NCBI GenBank assembly: GCA_964036195.1
Contig: OZ038453.1
Coordinates: 21,662,352-21,726,351 of the forward strand
From: Sphaerolaimus hirsutus
Lineage: Eukaryota > Nematoda > Chromadorea > Monhysterida > Sphaerolaimidae
Reading direction: 5' to 3'
DNA: 64,000 nucleotides
Made by a program: the position numbers and the translations under genes. Positions 40,328-51,856 of this stretch are shown piece after piece; position 1 is the stretch's first letter; the number at the start of each line of letters is the position of its first letter. Below the pieces are notes generated by a model that saw nothing but the letters and a program-made list of their open reading frames with translations, did no database searches and was not told the DNA's origin.

Positions 40328-43300
40328 ATGCCAGTTATATTCCACGCCGGAACTAAAAATCGCTGCCCCCGAGGAAAGAATCAAAATTCTCACTCTGGAC
40401 ATCAAAATGGGGTTGAAATTCCCTCTGAAATGAGAAACGGTTCCCACTTGGCAAGTGGCCAAGATTTGCCTAAAAGTGTTGGCTGTTGGACCAAAGAACA
40501 TGTAGCCACTTGGCTGGAATTACAGGGATTCGAAGAGTATATCGATTTACTAGTGTATCAACACAAAGTTGGTTTTTCAATTTTGTGCGTGCTTTGGTGG
40601 TAATTATTTTTCTACTTTGACTTGAGTGAGTTCTCTGCTCATTTAATGTTGAGTAGTAGTTTTTGTGTAAGATAACGTGTAAGCATAAGTATTAAGTATT
40701 GACGTGTGATGTTATTGAAGTTACTATGACATCCAATGTTATCTAAATTAGGACAATATCAAATAATCGACTACTAAAACATCAAATGTCGATAAATCCA
40801 CAATTATCAACTTCTCAGATCGATGGCCAAACACTTCTACTACTGAACGAGTCCGATTTACGGCAACCCCCGCTGCAATTGTCGATTTTGGCTGATTTGA
40901 AGAAAATAGCAGTAGCTTTAGACAATTTGAGAAGTAGGGAAAACGCCTTGAATGATGCAAATATGGATCTAAGAGTGAATAATTGGTTTGTCGATTTTTG
41001 TGTTTTTATAGCGCTGTTTTAGTTTTTGCCCCTGGGAGTGATAAAAATGTCGGATGCCATTTAAAAAAAAAGGTTTCGATGCTCGCATTTTTCAAATTCA
41101 AAAATATTGCGTATTCAATCGAATATTCTTGTCAAATACAAAAATTCACACTTACAATGGAAACCTACCATAACCCATCTGAATAAAGAACAATTTTTTT
41201 ACAGTTTTTTTCATAATATTTCGTTTTACTATGAAATAATTATGCACGAAATTTATAACAATATTTTATTCATTTAATTTTGGTAGAGTTCTGCAGATAC
41301 TTTGTGGTCCACTGAGTATATCCACTTTCAAAAACGTTTCACTTCAGCAATTCTACTGGCCCTATGGTGCCAACTATGACTTCTGTGCAGTCAACTCCGC
41401 ATATGGCGAATTTGCATAAGGCGGATGTTTATGGTTTTGTTCCCGATAGTCCTTTATCTCCGGATACTATTGATGTTAATTTTGGTTGGTTTTGGGTTTA
41501 TTACTTTTTTCTATTTTTATTTGTGCTTTGGTGACAGATTTCTGATCATGTGATAATTTCCCGAAAAATTGTCAAAATCCCTGTGATTTTGTAATTGCAC
41601 ACAATATTCCAATGCTTGATTCATTTATCAATAAATCATAGAAATAAAATTAGATAATCAAAACATTAATCATCATAGTTTCAAATTCCCCTTGCAAATT
41701 TAAAATCCGTGCTGAAACTTGATTTTTTTTCACTTCATACGGCCCTTTACAATCTTTACCCCTACACAGTTTTTCAAAAAATTTCAGACACCCCGAGAAT
41801 AGCGGAACTTGTGCGTCGATCTTCGGAACCACATTTGAATAAAAAAATGACTAAAGATGAATTCATAAGACAAGTTGAATCAGTGGACACATATAAAAAA
41901 GCATTGCTCAAAGTTTTTATCGCAGGTTTGTGTATTCTTTTGGGGGAGGGGGTCATATTTATTGAAAACAGATGTTTTATTTACCAAGCATGTATAAAAA
42001 GCGTGATGCTTCGAGATTTACCTTGTTTGTTTTTTGTGGTGTATAAAAAAATGCAAAAGTCGATAGGTGAAAAGCTAGAATGGCTGACAAATAGTGTGCG
42101 TGTAGCAATTCTGTCTGAATTGTGGCAAAATATGTTATCATTGAAACAATTTCAGGGATCTACTGTCAAGTGGCACTTTTGGTCACTTCAACAACCATGG
42201 TTATCGTTCACGACAGGTAATATTCGTCATTTTTTCTTCACTTTTCCATCATTTTTTTGTCAGTTTCTGAACTTGTCAAGTACTTATTTACATCTAATAG
42301 TTGTTATATTGGGTTGTAAAATGCCCAGAAACGAGTAAACTTGACGAAAGTGTTGTCATATAGCGAACTTTTTTCGGTTATGTTCTCGTATAACTTGTAA
42401 ATGCCTACTTGTCTACAATCACTTTCCCCCCCCACAGAGTGCCTGATATGACGAAATACCCCCCTCTACCGGACCTTGTTCTAGACAATTTACCATATAT
42501 CCCGTGGGCGTTCGAAGTTTGTGAAATGTTGGCGTCAGTTATGATGTTTATTTGGATAACCATGTTAATTTTTCATAAGCATAGGTGAGTTTTTGGGGCG
42601 GGTCTTGTCGATGATTTTTGTATAGTTTTTTGAGGGGGGGGGGCAGGGTAGGGTTCACACGATATATCGTATCGAATATCGGATATCGACTGTTTTTTTC
42701 ATATCGAATATCGATATCGAAAATTTTGAAAAAATATCGAATATCGACCATTTTCAAGTATCGATATTGAATATCGACCATTTTTGAATACCGATATCGC
42801 ATATCGACTATTTTTCTGATATATCAAACCTGTATTGTGCCCCAACACAAATTATCGTCCGAACCCTAGGGCAGGGAGGTTTCGTAAATCTGGAGTAATT
42901 TTCGAAACTTTATAGTCAAAATTGCGAATCATCACTACCTACTGTGAATTTGGAAATAGATTATCTTTCCACATCAAATATGGATAATAAAATTTACAAC
43001 CCTTGCGATGTCGCTACAACCCTACCCTCTACTCAAACATAACATTTACCATTCTACCTAGATTCATTTAATTGATATTCAGTTGACACGAATTTGCGAT
43101 GTCAACTGTAGGGATGGATAAAAATCGCTTTTTTCAACGGCCCCTTTTTTATGAAAAATGCGCTTTTTTTGACAAACGCGCTTTTTTCGCTCTTTTTGAA
43201 AAACGCGCTTTTTTCGCTTTTTTCCAAAAAATGTCAAGACATTACCTACAAAGCTCCCAAAAGTGGTTCTGAGTCAATATAATAAGGTATATCATACAAG

Positions 43301-46300
43301 TGGCAGTACTTGTGATGATATATAGCAATAGAATGGCTGTGGAGCCATGGGATAGCATTATAAGTGGGGTGATATGCCAAAAAATCCACTTATTATGATG
43401 ATTCACTATGTAAATTGCTATTTGTCAAATGGTCGTGAGTTCAACTGAAGTTAGGCATGAAATAGTGCTTAAATAAGGTTATAAAAGAAGGCTAATACGT
43501 TGAGACTGATGTTTCCAACTGTACACCTATGTGGAAGCACAGTGGCTGGATATTATATACCACACTAACTAGGGTTGGGACGATATGACTTTTCGATATC
43601 GATATTCGATATTTTTTCCTGAAACTCGATATTCGATATCGATACGATATGGACCCTCGATATCGATATTCGATATTAAAAAATGCTCGATATTCAATAT
43701 CGATATTTCGATATTTTCGATATTTCGATATTTTCGATATTTCGATATTTTCCTTTTGGTATAGCAGGGCATATCTCATTTGGCATATTGCATTTCCATT
43801 TGATCACAAACCCAACTGATCATCTCCACTGAAAAGTAGATGATACAAATTTAAATGGCACACAATGATCAAAATGACAAAATGATTTTAAAGTGTGACA
43901 GATGTGGTAAGGAAAAGGTGCCAGCTCCATTTATAGGTGCCATGCCATGGTGCCATTGATGTTTCCATGGTGTAAGTAGCCATTAAACATACATATACTC
44001 TTATGTGAACATCTGAGGGAGCATTTGCACAAGATTTGATGTTGCCGCAAGTGCTGAAACAAAAATACCCGTCATGCGAGAACAAAGTGCGCGCTGGCGC
44101 GCAAAATTTGTTAAAATTGCTCATGAAATCGCCTTCTAATAGTGCCATTCCCGGCTTATTTGAAGTCAGGCCCAGGGAGTATAGAATATCGAAAATATCG
44201 AAAAAATGGTCGATATTCGATATCGATATTTGATATTTTTTTCAAAATTTTCGATATCGATATTCGATATTCGATATGAAAAAATAGTCAATATCCGATA
44301 TTCGATATTCGATACGATATATCGTCCCAACCCTAACACTAACATATCATGGCTCATTATTATATGATAGCGTGCTGGAATAGATGTAATGTGCACGTGA
44401 AAGTGTGCGCTTGCGCGCAAAAAATGCAAAATACCTTTACCTAGTGCATAGGTACAAAACAATTTGCCAGCGTTTTTTTTAGAAAAAGCGCTGGGACCCT
44501 TACGCTTTAAAAAAAGCTGCGGTGAAAAAATCGCTGGCCATCCCTAGTCAACTGGTTAATGAGTGTCGATCCATTCAAACCATCGCACACCAAAACTCCC
44601 CCCCCCCAGACTAATAATTCTCCGCCGAGCCTTCTCCCTCGTGGGCACCGTATTCCTTCTGCGCTCGGTGACCATGCTGATCACCAGCCTGTCCGTGCCC
44701 GGCGTGCACTTGGAGTGCGCCGCGCAGACTTACATTGGGCTCAAAGCCAAGTTGTTGAGGGCGCTAGAGATTTGGAGTGGATTGGGTATGACTATACAGG
44801 TTGGATTTGGGGTTAGGAAGAAGAAAAAATTGAAGGGTTTTTATTAAAAAAATCGTTTTTTTAAAGAGATTGATTTAAAAAGTTAAAATCAGTTGAAAAA
44901 AAACAAGTGACATCCCTAGTTCGATCAGTGCCTGTTTAGTTGTCTATGTATTTGGATTTGTTGAGGCGATAATGATTGCACGCGAAATCATTTTGTTTTT
45001 TTGTCAAATGTTTGTGTTGGAAATTTTCGCTGCACAGTTGTGTTTTTTTCAATTTGGGAAACACGTAGCACGCGCATGACCAAAACCATTTATCGGTGTG
45101 AACTGAACTGGTCTGAAAAATGGACATTGCACTTCCGTTTGGTAACTTTTGCACCCACCCAGATTATTTTTTTACGAAATGGCAATTTTCCAAGACAGTT
45201 ATCGATAATGGATTAATAATTTAGAGTTTAATAAATTGGAGGTTATTTCCATAACCCATAGTATTTCTAGGGTTCAAACGGGATCCCGATCCCGATCCCG
45301 GATCCCGTGAAATTCCGGGATTTACCAGTCCCGATCCCGATCCCGATCCCGAAACCCCAATCCCGATCCCGATCCCGATCCCGAAATCTCAAAAATACCA
45401 ATCCCGATCCCGATCCCGATCCCGAAAGTTTTCAAATCCCGATCCCGATCCCGAGAAACTCCCAAGTCCGGGATCCCGATCCCGGAAAAATTAGTGGAAA
45501 TTATAAAAAGTGAAAAAATGACGTTTTTGCATGCACAAAAGTGGGTGCAAACCCCCAGCGTCAATTTTATGCCACTTTTCTGGCATCCAACAGTGTTTTG
45601 AGACCTTTATGAACAACTGTGAATGCCAGAAAAATGGCCAAAATCTCTATCCCTAGAACCCAATCCCGATCCCGGAAAAATGCCTATCCCAATCCCGATC
45701 CCGATCCCGTGACCCCAATCCCGGCCAATCCCGATCCCGATCCCGATCCCGAAATCTCAAAAAACCAATCCCGATCCCGATCCCGATCCCGAAACCCCAA
45801 TCCCGATCCCGATCCCGATCCCGAAATCTCAAAAAGTGAATCCCGATCCCGATCCCGATCCCGAAAAGTCAATCCCGTTTGAACCCTAAGTATTTCCACC
45901 TATAAATATTGTTTCCGGTGTTTGTAGCTGCTTGAAATTAACAAATAAATATTTAAAGTTCTGTACTTTTTTTATTCCAGGGAGTGCGCACTTGTGGCGA
46001 CTACATGTTCAGCGGGCACACGACCGCTGTAACCATGTTGAATCATTTTATCACTGAATGTTTGTTAATGTTGGATATATATATATTTTTTTTTTTGGGG
46101 GGGGGGTTAATAATGAGGAGTTTCTGCCAAAAATTACATTTATTTGAATATTGAATTTTATAGCCGCATTTAAAAGTTAGGAAGTGGCTTAACATCTACA
46201 CCTCGTTTTTCAAGAACGTCATAAGTTTTTGCGCGCTTTCCCGGAAAAGCACAATTCTATTCAACCACCAATTCCAGTTTTTCAACACTCCATTACTCTG

Positions 46301-48526
46301 AAAGTTCTAAAAGTGTCTAAAAAAATTTTTTTAACAGTTTTTTTTTAAACATCAAACACCAGTGCCATTTGAAAAAAAAACAAATCGAAAAATCGCAGAC
46401 ACCCCAGATTCCTGGCGGGGATTGCACACGGCCACTTGGGTGATGAATTTATTTGGCATTTTTTTCATTTTGGCCGGACACGAACACTACAGCATTGATG
46501 TGTTCATTGCATTTTATATCAGCTCAAGGATGTTTCTATATTATCATGTACTCGCCAGTCAGGTTTGTGGGGCAATATTGTGATTTTTTTGCGGTTTTGG
46601 ACCTGCGCACACTAGTTTTCACACGAAATTTCGAAAGCTCATCAATGAGCTTTGGACGTGTTTGAGTTTTCTACAAAGTGTCATTTTTAATCTCCGTCAA
46701 CTGTAGTTGACGCGACCCCATTGTAGTAAACTCAAATGAGTTTTAAGCTGATTTGTGAGTTTTTGAAGTTTCGTGTGAAAACTAGTGTGCGCAGGCACTT
46801 TAGTAGTGTTTTTACTTTTAATGCACACCGCACAGCCTGCACACCACAAAAAAATTATTTTGCAATTTTTTTGTCGGCAAACACGATCATTAATATTTTC
46901 ATGATTGAATTTTGAAGTATACTCTGATGACCGTAAAGTATGCGCGGAATCCTACCATAATTTAATGAATAAAATCTTGTGGTAAATTTCGTAATTTATC
47001 ATTGCATAGTAAATTCGAAATATTATGACGAAAAAGCTATAATTTTTGGTTCATTATACACATGGGTTATGGTAGGTTTCCATACTAAGTGTGGTGTCCG
47101 CCGAGTATACTGATACTGGTTCTACAAGTGGCAAAGTAAAATGACAAGTGATAAAAGCAATTAAAACACTATCTCAGATATCAACACATACGTTCGCGGA
47201 CGAGCGCGTCAGGGGCTGGTTTCCGTTTTTGTGGTCTGTTTTAGAATTTTCACATAATTTTTGATTAAAATTTTCTATAATTAATGTGACCCAGAATTTC
47301 CGAATAATTTACAAATTTTCTTTTGTATTCCGCGCAGGTTTTTCGAATCCGGATCGCCTTCTCGTTTGGAAAATGAATTTGAGTTGCCGCTGCCCAATAT
47401 GCTAATAGTTTCGACGTGTTTGCGAAATTGCAGGGATTGGATTTTGAGGTTATTTTGTTTAGCTGTGTATAGGGTTCAAACGAGACTGAATTTTCGGGAT
47501 CGGGGTCGGGATTGGCTTTTTGAGATTTCGGGATCGGGATTGGGGTTTTGGGATCGGGATTCGTTTCAGAGATTTCGGGATCGGGATCGGGATTGGTGTC
47601 TCGGGATCGGGACCGGGATTGGCATGTTTTCGGGATCAGGTTGGATCTTTGAAAAAAAGTTCTCATATTGAACGATTGTCTCAAATTTACCGTAAAAATG
47701 GGTCTAAAATGCCAGAAAAATGGCATAAATTGGACACTGGAGGTTGCTGGTTGCATTTTTAGTGCAAAAATGTTATTTACAAAAGTTGGCAAATTTTCCG
47801 AGATCGGGATTGAGTAAAAATTATCGGGGTCGGATCGGGACTCCATTTTTGAGATTTCGGGATCGGATCCGGATTCGTTTTTTGAGATTTCGGACCACAA
47901 AATCCCGAAATTTCTCGGGATTCGGGATCGGGATCCCGTTTGAACCCTAGCTGTGTATTTCATTGAGGTGAATAGAGAAATGTTGACGGTAGTTTTGAAC
48001 GTCAAGATTGGAATAAACCTGTGTGATTTGAACGGGAAAGGTGTCCATGTTTTGGTAAATTGTTTTTCGTGCTGTAGATGCAATTACGAAAACGTATTTA
48101 CGTTTACTCGAAAATACGAATACTCGAGTACTGAGTGAAACGTTTACGTTTCCTCTGAAAAAAAACGTGTACTCGTTTTTNNNNNNNNNNNNNNNNNNNN
48201 NNNNNNNNNNNNNNNNNNNNNNNNNNNNNNNNNNNNNNNNNNNNNNNNNNNNNNNNNNNNNNNNNNNNNNNNNNNNNNNNNNNNNNNNNNNNNNNNNNNN
48301 NNNNNNNNNNNNNNNNNNNNNNNNNNNNNNNNNNNNNNNNNNNNNNNNNNNNNNNNNNNNNNNNNNNNNNNNNNNNNNNNACGCGTGGACCTGGTTTGTG
48401 AAACCACGAGCGAACCATGTGCCAATTATTAATTCAGGACAAAAACAGAAATTGTTTCATCAAAGTGGGAAGAATTTAAATCAGCAGACGAACAAGTGTA
48501 AGGAACAAAACAAGAAGAAAAAGTGA
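40328..48526 (+). CDS. SAMD8: SAMD8/SMSr, sphingomyelin synthase-related protein
   Basis: An ER membrane enzyme of the sphingomyelin synthase family; SMSr makes ceramide phosphoethanolamine and acts in ceramide homeostasis (family knowledge). Exons: 40328-40567, 40819-40985 (these two give the SAM domain: [39 protein letters not shown]), 41348-41484, 41788-41925, 42156-42216, 42438-42584 ([19 protein letters not shown]), 44610-44799 ([12 protein letters not shown]), 45981-46059 ([11 protein letters not shown]), 46399-46562 ([15 protein letters not shown]), 47178-47233 (RGWFPFLW) and from 47338 ([19 protein letters not shown]). All phases agree. The two His and one Asp of the lipid-phosphatase-like triad are present. 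The C-terminus is unsure: a likely last exon follows the assembly gap at about 48381-48526, ending in KKKK and TGA. Introns carry many elements. Confidence 0.9.
41140..41330. repeat. Palindromic repeat, GAGTATA-ended family, in SAMD8 intron
   Basis: CTTACAATGGAAACCTACCATAACCC on the left resembles the right end of the copy at 46916-47110, and GTCCACTGAGTATA closes it. The ends are not exact. Confidence 0.45.
42649..42868. mobile_element. hAT-like non-autonomous element, CGATAT-filled (small)
   Basis: Perfect 8-bp duplication GGGCAGGG at 42641-42648 and 42869-42876. Ends TAGGGTTCACACGATA and TATCGTCCGAACCCTA-like. The interior is almost all ATATCGA variants. It lies 64 bases into a SAMD8 intron. 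Confidence 0.85.
43109..44546. mobile_element. hAT-like non-autonomous element, AAATCGCTTTTTT-ended
   Basis: Perfect 8-bp duplication GTCAACTG at 43101-43108 and 44547-44554. Ends TAGGGATGGATAAAAATCGC and CGCTGGCCATCCCTA. It hosts the nested element at 43570-44335. SAMD8 intron. Confidence 0.86.
43570..44335. mobile_element. hAT-like non-autonomous element, CGATAT-ended (nested)
   Basis: Perfect 8-bp duplication ACACTAAC at 43562-43569 and 44336-44343. Ends TAGGGTTGGGACGATAT and ATATCGTCCCAACCCTA. ATATCGAT arrays at both ends surround an internal part with GTGCGCGCTGGCGCGCAAAA. Inserted in the element at 43109-44546. Confidence 0.88.
45268..45888. mobile_element. hAT-like non-autonomous element, CCCGAT-ended
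   Basis: Perfect 8-bp duplication AGTATTTC at 45260-45267 and 45889-45896. Ends TAGGGTTCAAACGGGAT and ATCCCGTTTGAACCCTA-like. (CCCGAT)n tracts on both sides in the same orientation, with about 170 bp of non-repetitive sequence between. SAMD8 intron. Confidence 0.88.
46602..46795. repeat. Foldback repeat, CTGCGCACACTAGT family, copy 2
   Basis: CCTGCGCACACTAGTTTTCA and TGAAAACTAGTGTGCGCAGG ends. It begins 39 bases after a SAMD8 exon. Same family as 32622-32797. Confidence 0.8.
46916..47110. repeat. Palindromic repeat with GTATACTC ends in SAMD8 intron
   Basis: GTATACTCTG...GCGGAATCCTACCATAA and TTATGGTAGGTTTCC...CGCCGAGTATAC. Confidence 0.6.
47470..47949. mobile_element. hAT-like non-autonomous element, GGGATC-ended
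   Basis: Perfect 8-bp duplication GCTGTGTA at 47462-47469 and 47950-47957. Ends TAGGGTTCAAACGAGA and CCCGTTTGAACCCTA. Same family as 45268-45888 but in the opposite orientation. It lies just after the last clearly conserved SAMD8 coding sequence, and the reading frame runs on into it. Confidence 0.88.
48075..48180. repeat. ACGTTTACG repeat block next to assembly gap
   Basis: TAGATGCAATTACGAAAACG then ACGTATTTACGTTTACTCG-type units, like 25670-26090. The right side is lost in the gap. Confidence 0.5.
48181..48380. other. Assembly gap (200 N)
   Basis: Exactly 200 N, probably a fixed-size gap of unknown true length. It falls in the 3' part of the SAMD8 gene. Confidence 0.98.
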
Positions 48527-48770
48527 TTAAATGCGTTTGGTTTCAATTTTGTCTGCAAATTGATTTGCATATGAAAAACAGACATGTTTAAATCATCGAG
48601 TATCCTGTCAGGAATCAGGAAAAATCATTCAGACAATCAGATTTTTTCATAAATGAGAGTGACCATTTAAAGGATATTTCCTGTCCCTTGAAGGATTTGA
48701 TAAATTTGAAAGTATAAGTTTGCATCTGCTTATTAGTTTGATACGCTGCTGAATATGTGACCTATTGCTG
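48527..48770. other. Stretch downstream of SAMD8
   Basis: AT-rich. If 48526 is the SAMD8 stop, this is its 3' UTR and flank. No polyadenylation signal could be chosen with confidence. Confidence 0.35.
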
Positions 48771-48771
48771 G

Positions 48772-48963
48772 CCCACACACTAGTTGACATGTGTCAACTG
48801 GTCTGTGTCAACTCAGATTTCGGCTTCGTGTGTCGCAGAGCGATCTCCAAGTGCACATGCGGCAATGTTGAAAAATAAAAGTTGTGGTAAGTGCATTTGG
48901 AGATCGCTCTACGACACGTGCAGCTGAAATCTGAGTTGACACATGTCAACTAGTGTTGGGCCA
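48772..48963. repeat. Foldback repeat (GGCCCACACACTAGTTGACA ends)
   Basis: GTCAACTCAGATTTC, CGCAGAGCGATCTCCAAGTG on the left are mirrored by GGAGATCGCTCTACGACACG and GAAATCTGAGTTGAC on the right. Arms of about 85 bp. Confidence 0.8.
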
Positions 48964-50010
48964 CCAATGGTTGTTGTGATAAAACGTGCGATTTGATAGT
49001 TCCTATAGATGTTAATTTTATGTCGCTTTTCTGCGACATTTTTCATTCCTGGTAAATATTTTGCCGCCACACAAAATATTTTTTTTTGAATCTGATGTAT
49101 TTATTTATGCGGTTTTTTGCTTTTCATTTTATTTTTGTTGCATTGTGGCATTTGGGATTTATCATGCTTTGTTACGAGCCAAAAGTGTAAGCTGCGACTG
49201 CCTCTTTGCTAAACTGTATTTTTTCAGTGAATGAAAAGCTCCGTAACTTTTTTCACCACATATTATTGAAATTTGGGAAATTAAAATTAGTTTTAAATGT
49301 TTGATTTATCACCACCGTTGGCACCGTTCTCAACAATAATTCGATGTTATAAACTGAAATGTGTTCAAAACAGATTTATGAGTTTCCGAAAGTTCAATGG
49401 TATACTAGTGTGTTTTTTCCGGGCGGGGGGGGGGGTGTTTCTCCAGATGTTTATCTGACAGTTACTCAAGCCCGCAGTCATTTTCCCCAAAACTCAGATC
49501 GGAGATTATTCAGGGGGGAACTCAGTTGACAAAATCGCAGTTTCAGTTTACTTTGTAATGTGTAGCTGACGCCTTAGTTGTTATGCACGTGATTTGCCAT
49601 GTTTCCCCAGGTCTCCCGCGAATTTTTGTCGATTGTGTAGGATGCACATTGCGCGAGCTTTCAAAAAAAAACTTTTCTTTTTCGAACTCAATTTCTGAAT
49701 TCGGAATACTGATCTGTATTTAAATATATTTATTCTGCAAACTAATTGATGAATTTTTTCAGTTAGCATAACTGTGTTGTGTCTGGCCTGTGGTCTGAAT
49801 AAAATTTCCGTTTTTTTTGTTGGAAAATCGTCCCTTTTTACATACACGTATTTATTTTTATACCTTACTGATCAAGTCTGGCACCCAATAAAAATTTTCA
49901 CTTTGTGTACCCTGTCTCTGGATGTGGGTGGTGAGAAAATAAGCTGGGTTTATAGTGATCCCTCTGATAGTGAAAATAAGCCCTCTACTCGACGTAGGCT
50001 CCCTAGACAT
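48964..50010. other. Gene-free stretch
   Basis: No coding exon convinced me. It contains a diverged half of the CTGCGCACACTAGT foldback (49360-49420) and a G run at 49420-49435. Confidence 0.4.
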
Positions 50011-50019
50011 GTAAACCCG

Positions 50020-50203
50020 ACCGGCATGTAAATATTTCTGCCTTCTCGACAGGTCGACCCGCGCGACATGTATCGGGGTCATAGATGACCTGCGGGCAAG
50101 GCAGTAAAAAGTGAAAAATGAACACTTTTTACTGCCATGCCCGCTGGACATCTACGACCCCGATACATGTTGCCCGGGTCTACATGTCGCACGGTAGTTA
50201 CAT
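50020..50203. repeat. Foldback repeat (GACATGTATCGGGGTC arms)
   Basis: CATGTATCGGGGTCATAGATG and GGCAGTAAAAAGTG are mirrored across about 50114 by CACTTTTTACTGCC and CATCTACGACCCCGATACATG. The next element is inserted at its right end. Confidence 0.75.
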
Positions 50204-50211
50204 GTCCACAG

Positions 50212-51074
50212 TAGTGATGGAAAAGCGCCAGAAAAAAGGGCGCCAGGCGCCAATGGCGCCATTCGGAAACTGGGCGCCAAGGGCGCCACAGAAAAAGGGC
50301 GCCAGGCGCCAAGGGCGCCATGGCGCCATTCGGAAAGTGGGCGCCAGGCGCCACAGAAAGAGGGCGCCAAGCGCTAAGGGCGCCATGGCGCCATTTGAAA
50401 AATAGGGCGCCAGGCTAAATATGTGCGTATGGTACCTAGAGTGTGCTAAAAATATCTTTATAGCACTCTAACGCACACATTCACATCTTTACTCACGTTC
50501 TCCAGGATCTAATCATCAAAAATAAGACTAATGAGACAAAAAAGTCAACCATAAAATCATACCCCCACATGACATTCAATTCAAACAGAATGAAAATAGC
50601 CATTTAACAAAAAATTCATTCAGTTCATATAGCGCAAATTATGTTTTATTGGTTTCTGCTCGCAAATGTTTTCTTGAAGTGGACAAAAAAACAAATTCGA
50701 AAATTTGAATCTATTGATTCATGGGTTTGCAAGTTCGACGGTTCATCTTTCACAGTTTCTGATCGGTCAGACGCGTCTGATGAACCCGTTGGACGAAAAT
50801 TTATATCCAATAGCGCCATTTCGTACATTTTTATGGTGAATTTTGATTATCTACAGACGGTCACCTTGAAATCATAGTGGCGCCATTTTGGCGCCCTTTT
50901 AGGGCAGGGCGCCACAGAAAAAGGGCGCCACGCGCCAAGGGCGCCATGGCGCCTTTCAGAATATGGGCGCCAGGCGCCAGGGGCGCCACAGAAAAAGGGC
51001 GCCAATGGCGCCATGGCGCGGCGTCCTTTGGCGCCCTCAAATGGCGCCAGCGCCATGGCGCCATTCCATCACTA
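50212..51074. mobile_element. hAT-like non-autonomous element, GGCGCC-ended
   Basis: Perfect 8-bp duplication GTCCACAG at 50204-50211 and 51075-51082. Ends TAGTGATGGAAAAGCGCC and GGCGCCATTCCATCACTA. Arrays of GGGCGCCA units at both ends and an AT-rich centre. Same family as 17943-19156. Confidence 0.88.
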
Positions 51075-51440
51075 GTCCACAGGCACAGGGTTCTCTACTC
51101 CACATCAGTGGACGGGGCCACGGCGACTCAGTTCAGTGTGGATTGCCATGCAACAATTTTTTTGACATTTTCACCATTGTTTACGGTTAAGTCCGGCCCC
51201 CATTTGATGACGCTGCGGCTCCCATTCCCATGTATTCAACTTCGGGGATGTAGAAAGCTGAAATTTTGCCTGCACCATGATGAGGTTTTTGACCAGTGTT
51301 TATTGCTTCAGGTTGTCAATTCTGCAAGTTACAAGTGGAGTACGTAGTGATTTGTCTCATTTACCGAACTGTCATCGGTTTATTACTGACCACTTGTGGT
51401 TTGTATTCCATAAATGCCTTCTCATTTGTACATTTGGGTA

Positions 51441-51856
51441 CCGTATTTTTTACCTCGAAATACCCCCATGGGGGTCTATTATTTCGCCTGCAAAATTTGA
51501 GGGGGGGGGGGGGTTAATTCGAAGGGTGGGGGCTTATCCGAGGGGGGGGGGGGTTATTATTTCGTCAGAAATTTTCGTGAAATTCATAGTAAAGAATATG
51601 CGTTTTCATACACAAAAACGGTAATAAACGTGAGAAAATAGGTTATATTGGGGCTATAGACACAAATACACAAATGAGCGTATAAGTGTTGCTGCAATGC
51701 AAATTTGCAGTAATAAATACATCATGTACATTGCATTCATAATGTACATCATTCTGGAGGGGGGTATTTCGAGGGGGGGTTATTATTTCCCCAGCCCATT
51801 TTGAGGGGGGGGGGGGTTGATTCGAGGGGGGGGGGTGTTAATTCAATTCAATACGG
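51441..51856. mobile_element. TA-flanked element with G-run interior, copy 3
   Basis: CCGTATTTTTTACCTCGAAATA and AATACGG ends, TA on both sides. G-run units at both ends. Confidence 0.72.

Noticed and set aside
43492..43779. Open frames rich in I, E, Y, R and S on the minus strand
   Set aside because: Translations of ATATCGAT arrays in the element at 43570-44335; no protein features.
45307..45899. Open frames encoding DPDPDP or RDRDRD repeats on both strands
   Set aside because: They are translations of the CCCGAT hexanucleotide in a hAT-like element, open in several frames because the unit has no stop codon.
45300..45900. Possible CRISPR array or satellite
   Set aside because: Short hexanucleotide repeats without spacers, bounded by transposon ends and an 8-bp duplication.
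49774..50031. 85-codon frame considered as an exon
   Set aside because: No domain, no convincing splice sites, and it overlaps a foldback repeat.
50079..51060. Several overlapping frames rich in Ala, Pro, Trp and Gly
   Set aside because: Readings of the GGCGCC arrays of the element at 50212-51074; the same holds at 17960-18240 and 18850-19160.
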